Shown here piece by piece: positions 43,374 through 53,712 of a stretch of 64,000 nucleotides of DNA; the stretch's first letter is position 1; each line of letters begins with the position of its first letter. The notes under the pieces are model-generated. The model saw nothing but the letters and a program-made list of their open reading frames with translations, searched no databases and was not told the DNA's origin. The stretch lies in contig NZ_UNRA01000001.1 in NCBI RefSeq assembly GCF_900537075.1, forward strand, positions 434,001 to 498,000, in the 5' to 3' direction. The stretch comes from Tropicibacter sp. Alg240-R139 (GTDB lineage: Bacteria; Pseudomonadota; Alphaproteobacteria; Rhodobacterales; Rhodobacteraceae). The position numbers and the translations under genes are program-made.

Positions 43374-44720
43374 ATGACCAAATCTGATGTCACACGTCGT
43401 GGCGTGCTGAAATCTGGTGCCTTTGCGGGTGCCGGTGTTGCACTTCCAACGATCTTTACCGCCTCATCCGCGGCCGCATACACCAACGAGCCCACTGGCG
43501 GTTCGGTCACCCTGGGTTTCAACGTACCGCAAACCGGTCCCTACGCCGACGAAGGCAATGATGAATTGCTGGCGCAGCAGCTGGCCGTCGAGCACCTGAA
43601 CGGAGAAGGTGACAGCGGTTGCCTGAATACGTTCACCTCGAAGGCCCTCAAGGGGAACGGCATCCTGGGCAAGAAGGTCGAGTTCGTCACGGGCGACACC
43701 CAGACCAAATCGGACGCAGCACGTGCATCTGCCAAGTCGATGATCGAAAAAGACGGCGCGATCATGATCAACGGCGGCTCGTCCTCGGGTGTGGCCATCG
43801 CGGTTCAGGGCCTTTGCCAAGAGGCTGGCGTTATCTTCATGGCCGGTTTGACCCACTCGAACGACACGACCGGCAAAGACAAGAAAGCCAATGGCTTCCG
43901 CCACTTCTTTAACGGTTACATGTCGGGCGCCGCGCTCGCACCTGTGCTTGAAAAGGAATACGGCAAAGAGCGTCGCGCCTATCACCTGACCGCTGATTAC
44001 ACCTGGGGTTGGACGCAGCAGGAATCGATCGCTGCCGCAACCGAGGCTGTTGGTTGGGAAACCGTTAACAACGTTCTGACGCCGCTGGCATCGACGGACT
44101 TCTCGTCCTACATCGCCCCGGTCCTGAACTCGGGCGCTGACGTGCTGGTTCTGAACCACTACGGCGGCAACATGGTCAACTCACTGACCAACGCGATTCA
44201 GTTTGGTTTGCTTGACAAGGTCGTGAACAACAAAGACTTCAAGATTGTTGTTCCGCTCTATTCCGAGCTGATGGCCGCTGGTGCGGGCGAAAACATCAAA
44301 GGCGTGTTCGGTTCGATGAACTGGAACTGGCAGCTGCAGGACGAAGGCACCAAGGCCTTTGTTAAGTCCTTTGGCGAGAAATACGGCAAGCCGCCGTCGA
44401 ACTCGGCTCAGACCTGCTATGCGCAGACCCTGCTTTATGCTGACGCGTGTGAGCGCGCGGGCACGTTCAATCCTTGTGGCGTAGCAGAAGCGCTGGAAGG
44501 TTTTGAATTTGATGGTTTGGGCAACGGTCCGACACTGTATCGCGCAGACGATCACCAGTGCTTCAAGGACGTGCTGGTTGTGAAGGGTGCTGAAAACCCG
44601 ACCAATGCTTATGACACGCTGGAAATCGTCGAAAAGACACCACGCGCGCAGGTCGAATATGCACCGGATCACCCAATGTTCGCCGGTGGCGATCTCGGTT
44701 CATGTAACCCTGGCGCGTAA
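43374..44720 (+). CDS. Liv/amide-type ABC transporter substrate-binding protein, Tat-exported
   Basis: A 448-residue periplasmic binding protein of the HAAT (branched-chain amino acid/amide) class. The N-terminus has a twin-arginine motif TRRGVLKSG and a hydrophobic stretch ending SSAAAYT, so Tat export is likely. The mature domain starts 'TLGFNVPQTGPYADEGNDE' and holds 'GAIMINGGSSSGVAIAVQGL' and 'YHLTADYTWGWTQQESIAAA'. It supplies LivH/LivM. It has five or more Cys residues in the mature part. The ligand (amino acid, amide or short acyl compound) is not visible. Confidence 0.88.
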   Translation: MTKSDVTRRGVLKSGAFAGAGVALPTIFTASSAAAYTNEPTGGSVTLGFNVPQTGPYADEGNDELLAQQLAVEHLNGEGDSGCLNTFTSKALKGNGILGKKVEFVTGDTQTKSDAARASAKSMIEKDGAIMINGGSSSGVAIAVQGLCQEAGVIFMAGLTHSNDTTGKDKKANGFRHFFNGYMSGAALAPVLEKEYGKERRAYHLTADYTWGWTQQESIAAATEAVGWETVNNVLTPLASTDFSSYIAPVLNSGADVLVLNHYGGNMVNSLTNAIQFGLLDKVVNNKDFKIVVPLYSELMAAGAGENIKGVFGSMNWNWQLQDEGTKAFVKSFGEKYGKPPSNSAQTCYAQTLLYADACERAGTFNPCGVAEALEGFEFDGLGNGPTLYRADDHQCFKDVLVVKGAENPTNAYDTLEIVEKTPRAQVEYAPDHPMFAGGDLGSCNPGA

Positions 44721-44740
44721 GGTTCGCATCTACGCCCATA

Positions 44741-44808
44741 GGCTAGTCCATGCCCCCAGGCCTGGACTAGCCAACCCCGGACCGCGGAAGGGGAGAGCCG
44801 CGGTCCGG
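44741..44808 (+). promoter_or_regulatory. Two hairpins between binding-protein and permease genes
   Basis: GGCTAGTCCA (44741-44750) pairs with TGGACTAGCC (44763-44772). CCGGACCGCGG (44777-44787) pairs with CCGCGGTCCGG (44798-44808). Such paired hairpins often raise the binding protein over the permease by RNA protection or partial termination. Confidence 0.75.
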
Positions 44809-44855
44809 TTGGACTTACGTAAAAGCCACATCCGGCTAACCCAAAGGTGGGGACA

Positions 44856-45878
44856 ATGGACGCCTTTCTAATTCAAATTCTAAACGGGCTCGACAAGGGC
44901 TCGGCCTATGCGTTGATCGCGCTCGGACTGACACTCATCTTCGGTACATTGGGCGTTGTGAACTTCGCCCACGGGGCGTTGTTCATGGTTGGTGCATTCT
45001 GTGCCGTCACCCTGCAACGCGTTCTGACACTATCGTTCGAAACCGTCGACGAAACGCAAAAGGACTTTCTGGGCAACCCGCTGAAGGTCAAAACGCCTTA
45101 TGTGGAATCCTGGTTCGGCCCCGAGGCCGGGGCCTGGATCATCGACTGGGCTGTTCCTTTGGCTGTCCTAATCGCCATTCCGATCATGTTGCTGGTGGGC
45201 TACGTCATGGAACGCGGCCTGATCAAACACTTTTACAAGCGTCCCCACGCAGATCAGATCCTTGTGACCTTTGGACTGGCCATCGTCATTCAGGAAATCG
45301 TCAAATACTTCTTCGGCGCGAACCCGATCCAGACCCCTCCGCCTGATGCGTTGAACGGGGTTGCCAATCTGGGTGCCGCCCTTGGCATGGAAATCGTCTA
45401 TCCGGTCTGGCGCATCGTCTACTTCTGCTTTTCCGTACTCATTATCGGTGGCATCTTTGCCTTCTTGCAATTCACCACATTTGGTATGGTCGTTCGGGCC
45501 GGTATGGCCGATCGTGAAACCGTGGGCCTGCTGGGCATCAACATTGATCGCAAGTTCACCATCATGTTCGGCATCGCCGCAGCCGTCGCCGGATTGGCCG
45601 GTGTGATGTACGGGCCGATCAACCCGCCGAATTATCACATGGGAATGGACTTTCTGGTCCTCAGCTTCGTCGTCGTTGTTGTCGGCGGCATGGGCTCGCT
45701 GCCCGGAGCAGTTCTGGCTGGGTTCCTGCTGGGTATTCTGGAAAGCTTTGCATCAACCACCTGGGCCACCACCACCATTCCCGGCATCAATCAGATCATT
45801 ATCTATCTCGTCGCAATCATCGTCCTGCTCACCCGTCCACGCGGGTTGATGGGTCGCAAAGGCGTGATGGAGGAGTAA
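44856..45878 (+). CDS. livH: Branched-chain/amide ABC transporter permease, LivH type
   Basis: A 340-residue permease with about eight membrane segments. The N-terminal '[20 protein letters not shown]' and '[17 protein letters not shown]' are LivH hallmarks, and '[15 protein letters not shown]' follows late. The ATG at 44856 is preferred (GGGG three bases upstream) over the GTG at 44847. Pairs with LivM to form the translocation path. Confidence 0.92.
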   Translation: MDAFLIQILNGLDKGSAYALIALGLTLIFGTLGVVNFAHGALFMVGAFCAVTLQRVLTLSFETVDETQKDFLGNPLKVKTPYVESWFGPEAGAWIIDWAVPLAVLIAIPIMLLVGYVMERGLIKHFYKRPHADQILVTFGLAIVIQEIVKYFFGANPIQTPPPDALNGVANLGAALGMEIVYPVWRIVYFCFSVLIIGGIFAFLQFTTFGMVVRAGMADRETVGLLGINIDRKFTIMFGIAAAVAGLAGVMYGPINPPNYHMGMDFLVLSFVVVVVGGMGSLPGAVLAGFLLGILESFASTTWATTTIPGINQIIIYLVAIIVLLTRPRGLMGRKGVMEE

Positions 45879-45882
45879 GCCA

Positions 45883-47091
45883 ATGTTCGGACTCGACAAA
45901 AAAGACACATCCCTACTGATCGTCGTGGCGCTCCTGACGTTGCTGGCGCCCTTTATCCTGAACCCATTCCCCTCCGACAGCGCGATGGCGCAGTTCAACG
46001 CGGGGTATCCCGATCTAATGCAGCGGTTCGTGATTTTCGGGATCTTCGCCGTGGGCTTTAACATCCTGTTTGGCCTGACCGGGTATCTTTCCTTTGGTCA
46101 TGCCGCCTTTCTGGGCGTCGGTTCCTACTCGGCCGTGTGGATGTTCAAGCTGCTCAGCTACAACATCATCCCAGCCGTCGTGCTGGCCGTGATCATTGCG
46201 GGGCTATTTTCCTTGCTGATCGGGTTTATCAGCCTGCGCCGTTCTGGCATCTACTTCTCGATCCTGACACTGGCCTTTGCCCAGATGTCATTTGCGCTAG
46301 CCTATTCGGTGTTGTCGAACCCAAAGTTCAACCTGACCAATGGCGAGACGGGTCTGCAGGTCTATGCCGACGATCCGCAGTGGTTGCACGGGGCCAACAT
46401 GCCCGACGTGCCCCACTTGTTCGGGCTCAGCATGCGTTCGACATACACCTTGGAGCTTGGCCCCTGGGCGTTTGACTTTAACACCGGTTACTACATCTGC
46501 GCCATTGTGATGATGGTGGCGTTCTACCTGGCAATCCGTATCTTCCGCTCGCCCTTTGGCATGATGCTGCGCGCGGTGAAATCCAACCAGCAGCGGATGA
46601 ACTACACCGGCCTGAACACCCGCCCCTACACTTTGGCAGCCTTTGTGATCTCGGGCATGTATGCCGGCCTGGCCGGTGGCCTGATGGCCGCGATGGACCC
46701 ATTGGCAGGCGCCGAGCGCATGCAGTGGACCGCATCCGGCGAGGTTGTTCTAATGACGATCCTTGGCGGTGCTGGCACCCTGATCGGTCCGGTTCTCGGC
46801 GCTGGTTTCATCAAGTACTTCGAAAACATCTTCTCGAAAATCAACGACAACGTCCTGCACGGTTGGTTCGCCTTCCTGCCTGATGGTCTGGAAGATTTTG
46901 TGGTCACCATCATTCATCCCTTTGTGGGCAAAGGCTGGCACCTGACGCTGGGTCTGTTGTTCATGATGGTTGTGATCTTCCTGCCCGGAGGTCTGGTCGA
47001 AGGTGGCCAACGTCTTGCGGCTTGGGTGCGCAGCAAGCGCAACAAGGGCCAAGACGATGAAACCACCGGCAAAACCGAACCTGCGGAATAA
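45883..47091 (+). CDS. livM: Branched-chain/amide ABC transporter permease, LivM type
   Basis: A 402-residue permease: '[20 protein letters not shown]', '[20 protein letters not shown]', '[20 protein letters not shown]' and a C-terminal basic tail. It follows livH by four bases. Larger than many LivM (about 330) because of a ~50-residue insertion between segments (about residues 155-200) and the charged C-terminal tail. Confidence 0.92.
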   Translation: MFGLDKKDTSLLIVVALLTLLAPFILNPFPSDSAMAQFNAGYPDLMQRFVIFGIFAVGFNILFGLTGYLSFGHAAFLGVGSYSAVWMFKLLSYNIIPAVVLAVIIAGLFSLLIGFISLRRSGIYFSILTLAFAQMSFALAYSVLSNPKFNLTNGETGLQVYADDPQWLHGANMPDVPHLFGLSMRSTYTLELGPWAFDFNTGYYICAIVMMVAFYLAIRIFRSPFGMMLRAVKSNQQRMNYTGLNTRPYTLAAFVISGMYAGLAGGLMAAMDPLAGAERMQWTASGEVVLMTILGGAGTLIGPVLGAGFIKYFENIFSKINDNVLHGWFAFLPDGLEDFVVTIIHPFVGKGWHLTLGLLFMMVVIFLPGGLVEGGQRLAAWVRSKRNKGQDDETTGKTEPAE

Positions 47092-47102
47092 GGAGACGCA
47101 TC

Positions 47103-47858
47103 ATGGGCATTCTTGAAGTCAAAGGCGTCAATAAACGGTTTGGTGGCCTGCAGGCCCTGGGCGACGTGAACCTCAGCGTGGCCGAAAACACCGTCCACGC
47201 CATCATCGGCCCAAATGGGGCAGGCAAATCCACGTTGCTCAACTGCTTGGTGGGCAAGCTGATCCCCGACACCGGATCGGTCATGTTCGACGGACAATCG
47301 GTACTGGGTCGCGCGCCTTATGAGATCAACCAGATGGGCATTTCCCGGGTATTCCAAACGCCCGAGATATTTGGTGATCTGACGGTGATGGAAAACATGA
47401 TGATCCCTTGTTTTGCCAAACGGGACGGTTCGTTCGAATTGAACGCCATGCCCTCGGTCGGCAGTCAGAAGGACATCATCGAAAAAGCCGAGAGCATGCT
47501 TGACGACATGAACATGGCCGACAAGCGCTACATGCACGCGGCAGCATTGTCGCGTGGGGACAAACGACGGCTTGAGATCGGCATGTGCCTGTCACAGGAA
47601 CCGCGTCTGTTGCTGCTGGATGAACCCACTGCCGGTATGGCGCGGGCAGACACCAACAACACCATCGACTTGCTGAAACAAATCAAGGACGAACGCGACA
47701 TCACTATCGCGATCATCGAGCATGATATGCACGTGGTGTTTAGCTTGGCCGAACGGATCACTGTTCTGGCCCAGGGCACGCCGCTGGTCGAAGACACGCC
47801 GGAAAACATCAAAGGCCATCCTAAGGTGCGCGAAGCGTATCTGGGTGAATCGGCGTAA
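47103..47858 (+). CDS. livG: Branched-chain/amide ABC transporter ATPase, LivG type
   Basis: A 251-residue ATPase. Walker A GPNGAGKST, signature LSRGDKRRLEI, Walker B LLLLDEPTAGMARADT and the switch His in IEHDMHVVF. The signature is LSRGD, not LSGGE, a variant common in this subclass. Start ATG at 47103, eight bases after GGAG. Confidence 0.94.
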   Translation: MGILEVKGVNKRFGGLQALGDVNLSVAENTVHAIIGPNGAGKSTLLNCLVGKLIPDTGSVMFDGQSVLGRAPYEINQMGISRVFQTPEIFGDLTVMENMMIPCFAKRDGSFELNAMPSVGSQKDIIEKAESMLDDMNMADKRYMHAAALSRGDKRRLEIGMCLSQEPRLLLLDEPTAGMARADTNNTIDLLKQIKDERDITIAIIEHDMHVVFSLAERITVLAQGTPLVEDTPENIKGHPKVREAYLGESA

Positions 47859-47870
47859 GGGAGAAGATCA

Positions 47871-48626
47871 ATGAACGTTAAACCGGACTTTTCCAAAAAC
47901 GCCAATCGGGCCAAGACTGCGCCTGCCTTTCTGTCGGTCTGGGACATGCACTCCTACTACGGCGAAAGTTACATCGTGCAGGGCATTTCCTTTAACGTGC
48001 ACGAAGGCGAGATTTTGGCCCTGCTGGGCCGCAACGGTGCAGGCAAAACCTCTACCTTGCGTTCGATTGCGCGCTTGGGTGACCCTGAGGTCCGCCAAGG
48101 TGAAATTTGGCTGGATCATCAGCCGTTGCACAAAATGGCCAGCCACGAGGCGGCAACCGTCGGCCTTGGCCTGGTACCAGAAGATCGCCGCATCATTCCG
48201 GGGCTGACCGTCGAAGAGAACCTGCAGCTGGCGCAGATTGCCCCCCCTGTCGGCTGGTCGCTGGATCGCCTCTATGACTTATTCCCGCGTCTGGGTGAAC
48301 GCCGCAAGCAAGAGGGGGTGACGCTGTCGGGCGGCGAGCAACAAATGCTGGCTATTGCGCGCGCGCTGGCGCGGGATATCAAAGTGCTGCTTCTGGACGA
48401 ACCTTACGAAGGCCTGGCGCCGGTCATCGTGGACGAGATCGAAAAGACCCTCATCCACATCAAGGAACAAGGCATGACCACCATCATTGTCGAGCAGAAC
48501 GCGGTGCGGGCGCTGGAGCTGGCCGACCGCGCGGTCATCCTGGACACTGGCGGCATCGTCTTTGACGGCTTGGCCTCAGAAGTTCTGGAGAACGAGGAGC
48601 TGCGCGCCGAATATCTGGCAATTTAG
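47871..48626 (+). CDS. livF: Branched-chain/amide ABC transporter ATPase, LivF type
   Basis: A 251-residue ATPase: Walker A GRNGAGKTST, 'VPEDRRIIPGLTVEENLQLA', signature LSGGEQQMLAIARAL, Walker B LLLDEPYEGLAP, and 'TTIIVEQNAVRALELADRAV'. It has a 25-residue N-terminal extension before the first strand. It ends the operon before a clear terminator. Confidence 0.94.
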   Translation: MNVKPDFSKNANRAKTAPAFLSVWDMHSYYGESYIVQGISFNVHEGEILALLGRNGAGKTSTLRSIARLGDPEVRQGEIWLDHQPLHKMASHEAATVGLGLVPEDRRIIPGLTVEENLQLAQIAPPVGWSLDRLYDLFPRLGERRKQEGVTLSGGEQQMLAIARALARDIKVLLLDEPYEGLAPVIVDEIEKTLIHIKEQGMTTIIVEQNAVRALELADRAVILDTGGIVFDGLASEVLENEELRAEYLAI

Positions 48627-48672
48627 GAAACCCTCCCCGTCGCACGGAACAGTTCGTGTGAACACCTGTCAT

Positions 48673-48705
48673 GGCCGGCCCCACCCAAGGGTCGGCCCCT
48701 TTTTT
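48673..48705 (+). terminator. Rho-independent terminator of the liv operon
   Basis: GGCCGGCCC (48673-48681) pairs with GGGTCGGCC (48689-48697) with one G-U pair, followed by CCTTTTTT. Confidence 0.85.
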
Positions 48706-48769
48706 GGAAACTCGGGATTTGGCAGAACGAGATATTCCAAAATCAATCCAAAGCGCGTTAAATGCGGTC

Positions 48770-49636
48770 ATGAAGATTTGCGCGATCACAATGGTTTACC
48801 GCGACTACTGGGCGCTATCGCAATGGTATGCGCATTATGGCAGACATCTTGGGCATCAGAACCTCTATGTCGTTTCACACGGTTTCGACCCCGAAGTTGC
48901 ACGGCTTTGCCCCAAGGCCAGCGTCATCAACATCCCACGCGATGATCTTTCTCATTTTGACAAGAGCCGCGGCAGGATGCTGAACGACATTCAAAGGGGG
49001 CTGGCCGAGATATACGATTGGGTCATTCGCACCGATGCAGACGAGTTGATCTGTTTGTCCCCCCAACACTATTCGGGCTTTGACGACCTCTTGTCTGGCC
49101 AAGACGCCAATGCGGTGTTTGCCTTAGGGTTCAATCTGGGTGAAGAGCGTGACGACCCAGTTCTGCAAGACGGCGAACCAGCTCTGAGCAAGAGGCGCAG
49201 CGCTGTATTTACCGGCCACTACAGCAAGGCCTGGGTTGTACGCAAACGGGTTGGGCTGATGCGACACGGCATCGAGGTCCGCCCGAGGTTTGTGCAAAGG
49301 CACCCTTTTGTCATGCCACGCGGCGTCTTTCTGGCCCATCTGAAGTTTGCCAACACCAGGGCGCTCTCGGCCGCCAACAGCATCCGCCGTGAAGTTGCCA
49401 ATTCCGACGGCGAGGGCCTGCCTGGGGCTGCTTGGCAAGATCCGTCATCCGAAAACCGCAAATTTTTCAAAATGCTAGAAACACTTCCGCATCAGGATTG
49501 GAACGAGATTGAGCCGTCGTTCCATGCACGGATCAGTCAGAACCCAATCCGAGAGCCGAACAAAGGGTTGATCCGGGCGCGCAGCTACTCAAGTCAAGTC
49601 AAGACAACCCTACCCGATTGGTTTGCCTCAGCCTAG
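48770..49636 (+). CDS. Glycosyltransferase family 2-like protein
   Basis: A 288-residue cytoplasmic protein with the fold of Glyco_tranf_2_4 members: 'ICAITMVYRDYWALSQWYAH', 'VINIPRDDLSHFDKSRGRML' and the metal-binding DxD in VIRTDADELICLSP. The ATG at 48770 lacks a good SD; the frame opens earlier through the terminator, which is not translated. It probably adds sugar to a surface polysaccharide. It stands alone. Confidence 0.75.
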   Translation: MKICAITMVYRDYWALSQWYAHYGRHLGHQNLYVVSHGFDPEVARLCPKASVINIPRDDLSHFDKSRGRMLNDIQRGLAEIYDWVIRTDADELICLSPQHYSGFDDLLSGQDANAVFALGFNLGEERDDPVLQDGEPALSKRRSAVFTGHYSKAWVVRKRVGLMRHGIEVRPRFVQRHPFVMPRGVFLAHLKFANTRALSAANSIRREVANSDGEGLPGAAWQDPSSENRKFFKMLETLPHQDWNEIEPSFHARISQNPIREPNKGLIRARSYSSQVKTTLPDWFASA

Positions 49637-49887
49637 AAAACGTCCTGCGGTCAGGCAACCGTCGTTTACCGAACGCGGTTTCGAGGCGATCCTCACTAGC
49701 AAAATGTGATGCCTGAACTTCTGGACTTCCCCTGGATTCTGCCGCCTGTCGTCGATGCTCCTGCCCCCGCTGCTTGGCCCATCGCGGCAACAAGCGGCGC
49801 GCTCTCTGCTGGCACAAAGTTCGTTACACCCAAATCAACATACGATGCGTTATCACCACGCCAATAGCCCTACCCGAGTGCCGATAC

Positions 49888-51051
49888 TCACACCTTAAGT
49901 CCCTCAAGCACAGACGCATAGTTCGCCACGCCGGATCCGCCCATGTTAAACACCAGCCCCAACTCGGCACCCGGATGCTGCATCGCATCCGCCTGCCCAA
50001 TAACCTGTCGTGCAATCAGCGTGTGCATGGACACGCCTGTTGCACCCACCGGATGCCCCTTGGCCTTGAGCCCGCCGCTTAGGTTCACGGGCAGTTTCCC
50101 GCCTGCGTGAACCATGCCGCCCTCCAGCACGTCCGCCCCATGCCCGTGGTCTGCAAGCCCCATCGCCTCATAGATCAGCAGTTCGGCTATGGTGAAGCAA
50201 TCGTGCACTTCGGCCACATCCAGATCGTTTACCGTGATCCCCGCCTTGTCATATGCCTGTTTCATCGCCCTACGTGGTCCTTCGAACGCCAACACATTGC
50301 GCTGCGACATGGGCATGACGTCGTTGACTTGGGCCACTGAACGCATCCGCACGGCCTTTTGTGCGTCCCCCACCAGATCATCGGCGACCAACACCAACGC
50401 CGCGGCCCCGTCCGAGACCAGCGAGCAGTCCGTTTTTTTGAGCGGCGCTGCGATTATCGGGTTGCGATCCGACACCTCGGCGCAGAACGATTCCTCCATC
50501 GGTTTTTGCAGCTGCGCCAGCGGATTGTTGACCGAATTCCCATGGTTCTTGGCTGCAATCTTGGCCAGCGCATGGGTGTGGTCGCCGTATTCCTGGAAAT
50601 ATGCTTGCGCAAACTGAGCGAAAACACCCGGAAACGACAGCCCTGCCTCTTCTTTTTGATAGGCGGCGTGACCCAAGGCCGACGCAACTTCGGGCGTGGG
50701 CAGGTGGGTCATCTTTTCGACCCCGATCACAAGCGCAGCCTTGCATTCCCCTGACAAGATCGCTTGACGCGCGGCAAACACAGCGGCTGACCCCGACGCA
50801 CAGGCGTTTTCGAGCCGTGTTGACGGTTTAAACCGCAAAGCGGGGTCAATCGACATTGCCAGCGACGACGGAAACCCGTCCGCTACCAACCCCGCATTGA
50901 AATGTCCGACCCAGATTCCGTCGATGACCTCAGCGCCAAGCCCGGCGTCTTGAATCGCCTCACGACCGGCCGATACGATCAAGTCCTCAAGCGACATATC
51001 CGTGAGCTTGCCGAATTTGGTGTGACCCCATCCCACAATGTTTACCATCAT
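49888..51051 (-). CDS. Thiolase-family acetyl-CoA acetyltransferase (SCP-x type)
   Basis: A 387-residue thiolase-like enzyme. Active-site Cys in RLENACASGSAAV (about residue 89), 'EVHDCFTIAELL' and 'LKAKGHPVGATGVSMHTL' with the His of the second half, then 'FNMGGSGVANYASVL'. The arrangement is of the SCP-2/non-specific thiolase subgroup that acts on branched or unusual acyl-CoA. Two adjacent ATGs (51051, 51048) share the SD GGGGAGAGG. It diverges from a PAS-LuxR regulator. Confidence 0.9.
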   Translation of the reverse strand: MMVNIVGWGHTKFGKLTDMSLEDLIVSAGREAIQDAGLGAEVIDGIWVGHFNAGLVADGFPSSLAMSIDPALRFKPSTRLENACASGSAAVFAARQAILSGECKAALVIGVEKMTHLPTPEVASALGHAAYQKEEAGLSFPGVFAQFAQAYFQEYGDHTHALAKIAAKNHGNSVNNPLAQLQKPMEESFCAEVSDRNPIIAAPLKKTDCSLVSDGAAALVLVADDLVGDAQKAVRMRSVAQVNDVMPMSQRNVLAFEGPRRAMKQAYDKAGITVNDLDVAEVHDCFTIAELLIYEAMGLADHGHGADVLEGGMVHAGGKLPVNLSGGLKAKGHPVGATGVSMHTLIARQVIGQADAMQHPGAELGLVFNMGGSGVANYASVLEGLKV

Positions 51052-51133
51052 TCCTCTCCCCAATCTGTTATGGTAACTTTAGGAAAGAGTGATCAGTCCT
51101 TTCAATTCCGTAGAAATACCCGGCATTTATACC

Positions 51134-51670
51134 ATGAGCGATCCAGCCTTCGAATATGCACCCATCGGCCTTGTCGAGCTTGAAAACCGGATAATCCGGC
51201 GCTGCAACCTGCAGTTTTCGATGATGTTTGGCGGGAGCGAGGAAGATTATCGCGATATGCCGCTTTTACATCTATATCCCAGTCATGAGGATTTTGAACG
51301 TATCGGCGCACGCGGCCTGCAAGCCATGCAGGAAACCGGATACTATAGTGACGAGCGGATCATGCGTCGGCGCGACGGTGATTTGTTCTGGTGCCGCGCA
51401 CGAGGAAAATCCTTGACCCCGGATGACCCGTTCCGCCATGGGATCTGGAGCTTTTCGGACATTTCCGAAGACCGCCCCGTGATCGAACTGACGCCGCGCG
51501 AGCGCGATGTGGCCATCATGACCTGCCGGGGGCTGTCCGCCAAGGAAGTCGGGCTGGAACTGGGCCTGTCCTATCGCACAATCGAAGCGCACCGGGCGAG
51601 ATTGCTTGAGAAATTCGGGGCGCGCAAACTACCGGAACTGGTGGCGAAACTATCAGGGATGCCTCTCTAG
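51134..51670 (+). CDS. PAS-domain LuxR-type transcriptional regulator
   Basis: A 178-residue regulator. A PAS domain spans about residues 1-110 ('FEYAPIGLVELENRIIRRCN', 'RRRDGDLFWCRARGKSLTPD') and a LuxR-type HTH the end: 'LTPRERDVAIMTCRGLSAKE' and 'GLSYRTIEAHRARLLEKFGA'. The ATG at 51134 leaves 82 bases to the divergent thiolase, whereas a GTG at 51089 with AGGA upstream would leave only 37. The thiolase gene is the likely target. Confidence 0.85.
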   Translation: MSDPAFEYAPIGLVELENRIIRRCNLQFSMMFGGSEEDYRDMPLLHLYPSHEDFERIGARGLQAMQETGYYSDERIMRRRDGDLFWCRARGKSLTPDDPFRHGIWSFSDISEDRPVIELTPRERDVAIMTCRGLSAKEVGLELGLSYRTIEAHRARLLEKFGARKLPELVAKLSGMPL

Positions 51671-51817
51671 GGTCCTAGCTCTCGCAATTTTTGCCGCATA
51701 CTCACATCTATCCTCCTTGTACGGTGCTTTTCATGGCTGATGTCATGGCCTATAACGCCGGGTAATCTACGCAGCCCGCACATCAGACGGGCACCAAGGG
51801 AACCGTCGAGGACACTC

Positions 51818-52303
51818 ATGAGCGAAACCAAACACGAAGCGGACGTGGCATTCATCAAGGCGCTGGCCGAATTGCTGCGCGATAACGATCTGACCGAGTT
51901 GGAGGTCATGCGCGAATACAGCGATGACGACAGCCTGAACGTCCGCGTCAGCCGCGCGGCGCCCGCTCCGGTCATGGCCGCAGCCCCTACACAAGTTGCA
52001 ATACCTGCCGCGGCACCAGCAGCAGCCCCAGCAGCCGCTCCCGTGGTCGCAGATGATCCAGCCAGCCACCCTGGCGCTGTAACCTCACCGATGGTGGGCA
52101 CCGTTTACATGCAGGCTGAACCCGGCGCTCCGTCGTTCATCAGTGTGGGCGCACAAGTTAGCGAAGGCGACACGCTGCTGATCGTGGAGGCCATGAAAAC
52201 CATGAACCATATCCATGCGCCCAAGTCGGGCACTGTGAAACGCATCCTTGTCGATGACGGAGCCGCGGTCGAGTTCGGGACGCCTCTGGTCATCGTCGAA
52301 TAA
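51818..52303 (+). CDS. accB: Biotin carboxyl carrier protein of acetyl-CoA carboxylase
   Basis: A 161-residue AccB. The N-terminal oligomerisation helix region (residues 1-45) is followed by a Pro/Ala linker (about 48-78) and the biotinyl domain '[18 protein letters not shown]' with EAMKTMNHI, where Lys127 is biotinylated. GAGG precedes the ATG at 51818. It precedes accC by 11 bases. Confidence 0.95.
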   Translation: MSETKHEADVAFIKALAELLRDNDLTELEVMREYSDDDSLNVRVSRAAPAPVMAAAPTQVAIPAAAPAAAPAAAPVVADDPASHPGAVTSPMVGTVYMQAEPGAPSFISVGAQVSEGDTLLIVEAMKTMNHIHAPKSGTVKRILVDDGAAVEFGTPLVIVE

Positions 52304-52314
52304 GGCGGTCCTGC

Positions 52315-53664
52315 ATGTTTGACAAAATCCTGATTGCCAACCGGGGCGAAATCGCCCTGCGCGTCATCCGCGCCGCTCGTGAGATGGGGATTGCCACGGT
52401 CGCCGTGCATTCCACCGCCGACAGCGACGCGATGCACGTGCGCATGGCCGACGAATCGGTCTGTATTGGCCCTCCGCCCAGCCCGCAAAGCTATCTGTCG
52501 ATCCCAGCCATCATCTCGGCGTGCGAGATCACTGGCGCACAAGCAATCCATCCCGGTTACGGCTTCCTGTCGGAAAACGCGGGCTTCGTGCAGATCGTCG
52601 AAGATCATGGATTGTCCTTTATCGGCCCCACCGCCGAGCACATCCGTGTCATGGGTGACAAGATCACCGCCAAAGACACCATGAAGGATCTGGGCGTGCC
52701 ATGCGTGCCGGGCTCGGACGGTGGTGTACCTGATTTGGACGCGGCGAAACGCATCGGCGAAGAGATCGGCTATCCCGTGATCATCAAAGCCACCGCAGGT
52801 GGCGGCGGACGCGGCATGAAAGTGGCGCAAACCGCGGCTGACATGGAAAGCGCCTTCATGACCGCACGGGCCGAGGGCAAAGCCGCCTTTGGCAACGACG
52901 AGGTCTATATCGAGAAATACCTTACCACGCCCCGCCATATCGAAATCCAGGTTTTTGGCGACGGCAAAGGCACTGCTGTGCATCTGGGCGAGCGCGACTG
53001 CTCGTTGCAGCGCCGTCACCAGAAGGTGTTCGAAGAAGCTCCCGGCCCCTGCATCACGCCCGAAGAACGCGCCAGAATTGGCAAAGTCTGTGCCGACGCA
53101 GTTGCACGCATCAACTACGTCGGAGCGGGAACAATCGAGTTCCTGTATGAAAACGGTGAGTTCTATTTCATCGAGATGAACACCCGGCTGCAGGTGGAAC
53201 ACCCGGTGACCGAAGGTATCTTTGGCGTCGATCTGGTACGTGAACAAATCCGCGTGGCCGCTGGACAGCCCATGTCGTTTGGTCAGGACGATCTGCAGAT
53301 CAATGGCCACGCGATTGAAGTGCGCATCAACGCCGAGCGTCTGCCGAACTTTGCCCCCTGCCCAGGCAAGATTTCGGCCTATCATGCGCCCGGTGGTCTG
53401 GGCGTGCGGATGGATTCGGCGCTGTATAACGGCTATTCGATCCCACCCTATTACGACTCGCTTATCGGCAAGCTAATTGTGCAAGGTCGTGACCGAGCCG
53501 AGGCTTTGGCTCGACTGAGCCGTGCCTTGGGAGAGCTGATCGTCGACGGAGTGGACACTACAGTGCCGCTGTTCGACGCCCTACTGCAAGAGCCCGACAT
53601 CCTCAGCGGAGACTATAACATCCACTGGCTGGAGCGTTGGCTTGAGGCAAACATGGGTGAATAA
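52315..53664 (+). CDS. accC: Biotin carboxylase subunit of acetyl-CoA carboxylase
   Basis: A 449-residue ATP-grasp enzyme: '[20 protein letters not shown]', '[13 protein letters not shown]', the glycine loop '[11 protein letters not shown]', '[18 protein letters not shown]' and '[18 protein letters not shown]'. It carboxylates biotin on AccB, the first step of fatty-acid synthesis. Normal length. A weak GC-rich hairpin lies between its stop and aat. Confidence 0.97.
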   Translation: MFDKILIANRGEIALRVIRAAREMGIATVAVHSTADSDAMHVRMADESVCIGPPPSPQSYLSIPAIISACEITGAQAIHPGYGFLSENAGFVQIVEDHGLSFIGPTAEHIRVMGDKITAKDTMKDLGVPCVPGSDGGVPDLDAAKRIGEEIGYPVIIKATAGGGGRGMKVAQTAADMESAFMTARAEGKAAFGNDEVYIEKYLTTPRHIEIQVFGDGKGTAVHLGERDCSLQRRHQKVFEEAPGPCITPEERARIGKVCADAVARINYVGAGTIEFLYENGEFYFIEMNTRLQVEHPVTEGIFGVDLVREQIRVAAGQPMSFGQDDLQINGHAIEVRINAERLPNFAPCPGKISAYHAPGGLGVRMDSALYNGYSIPPYYDSLIGKLIVQGRDRAEALARLSRALGELIVDGVDTTVPLFDALLQEPDILSGDYNIHWLERWLEANMGE

Positions 53665-53712
53665 CCCCTGCCGTCGGGCGGGTTCTTCCTGCCCGGCAGT
53701 CAAGGCTTGCGC

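Noticed and set aside
49637-49887. Short frames between glycosyltransferase and thiolase genes
   Set aside because: No SD or recognisable sequence; treated as non-coding.
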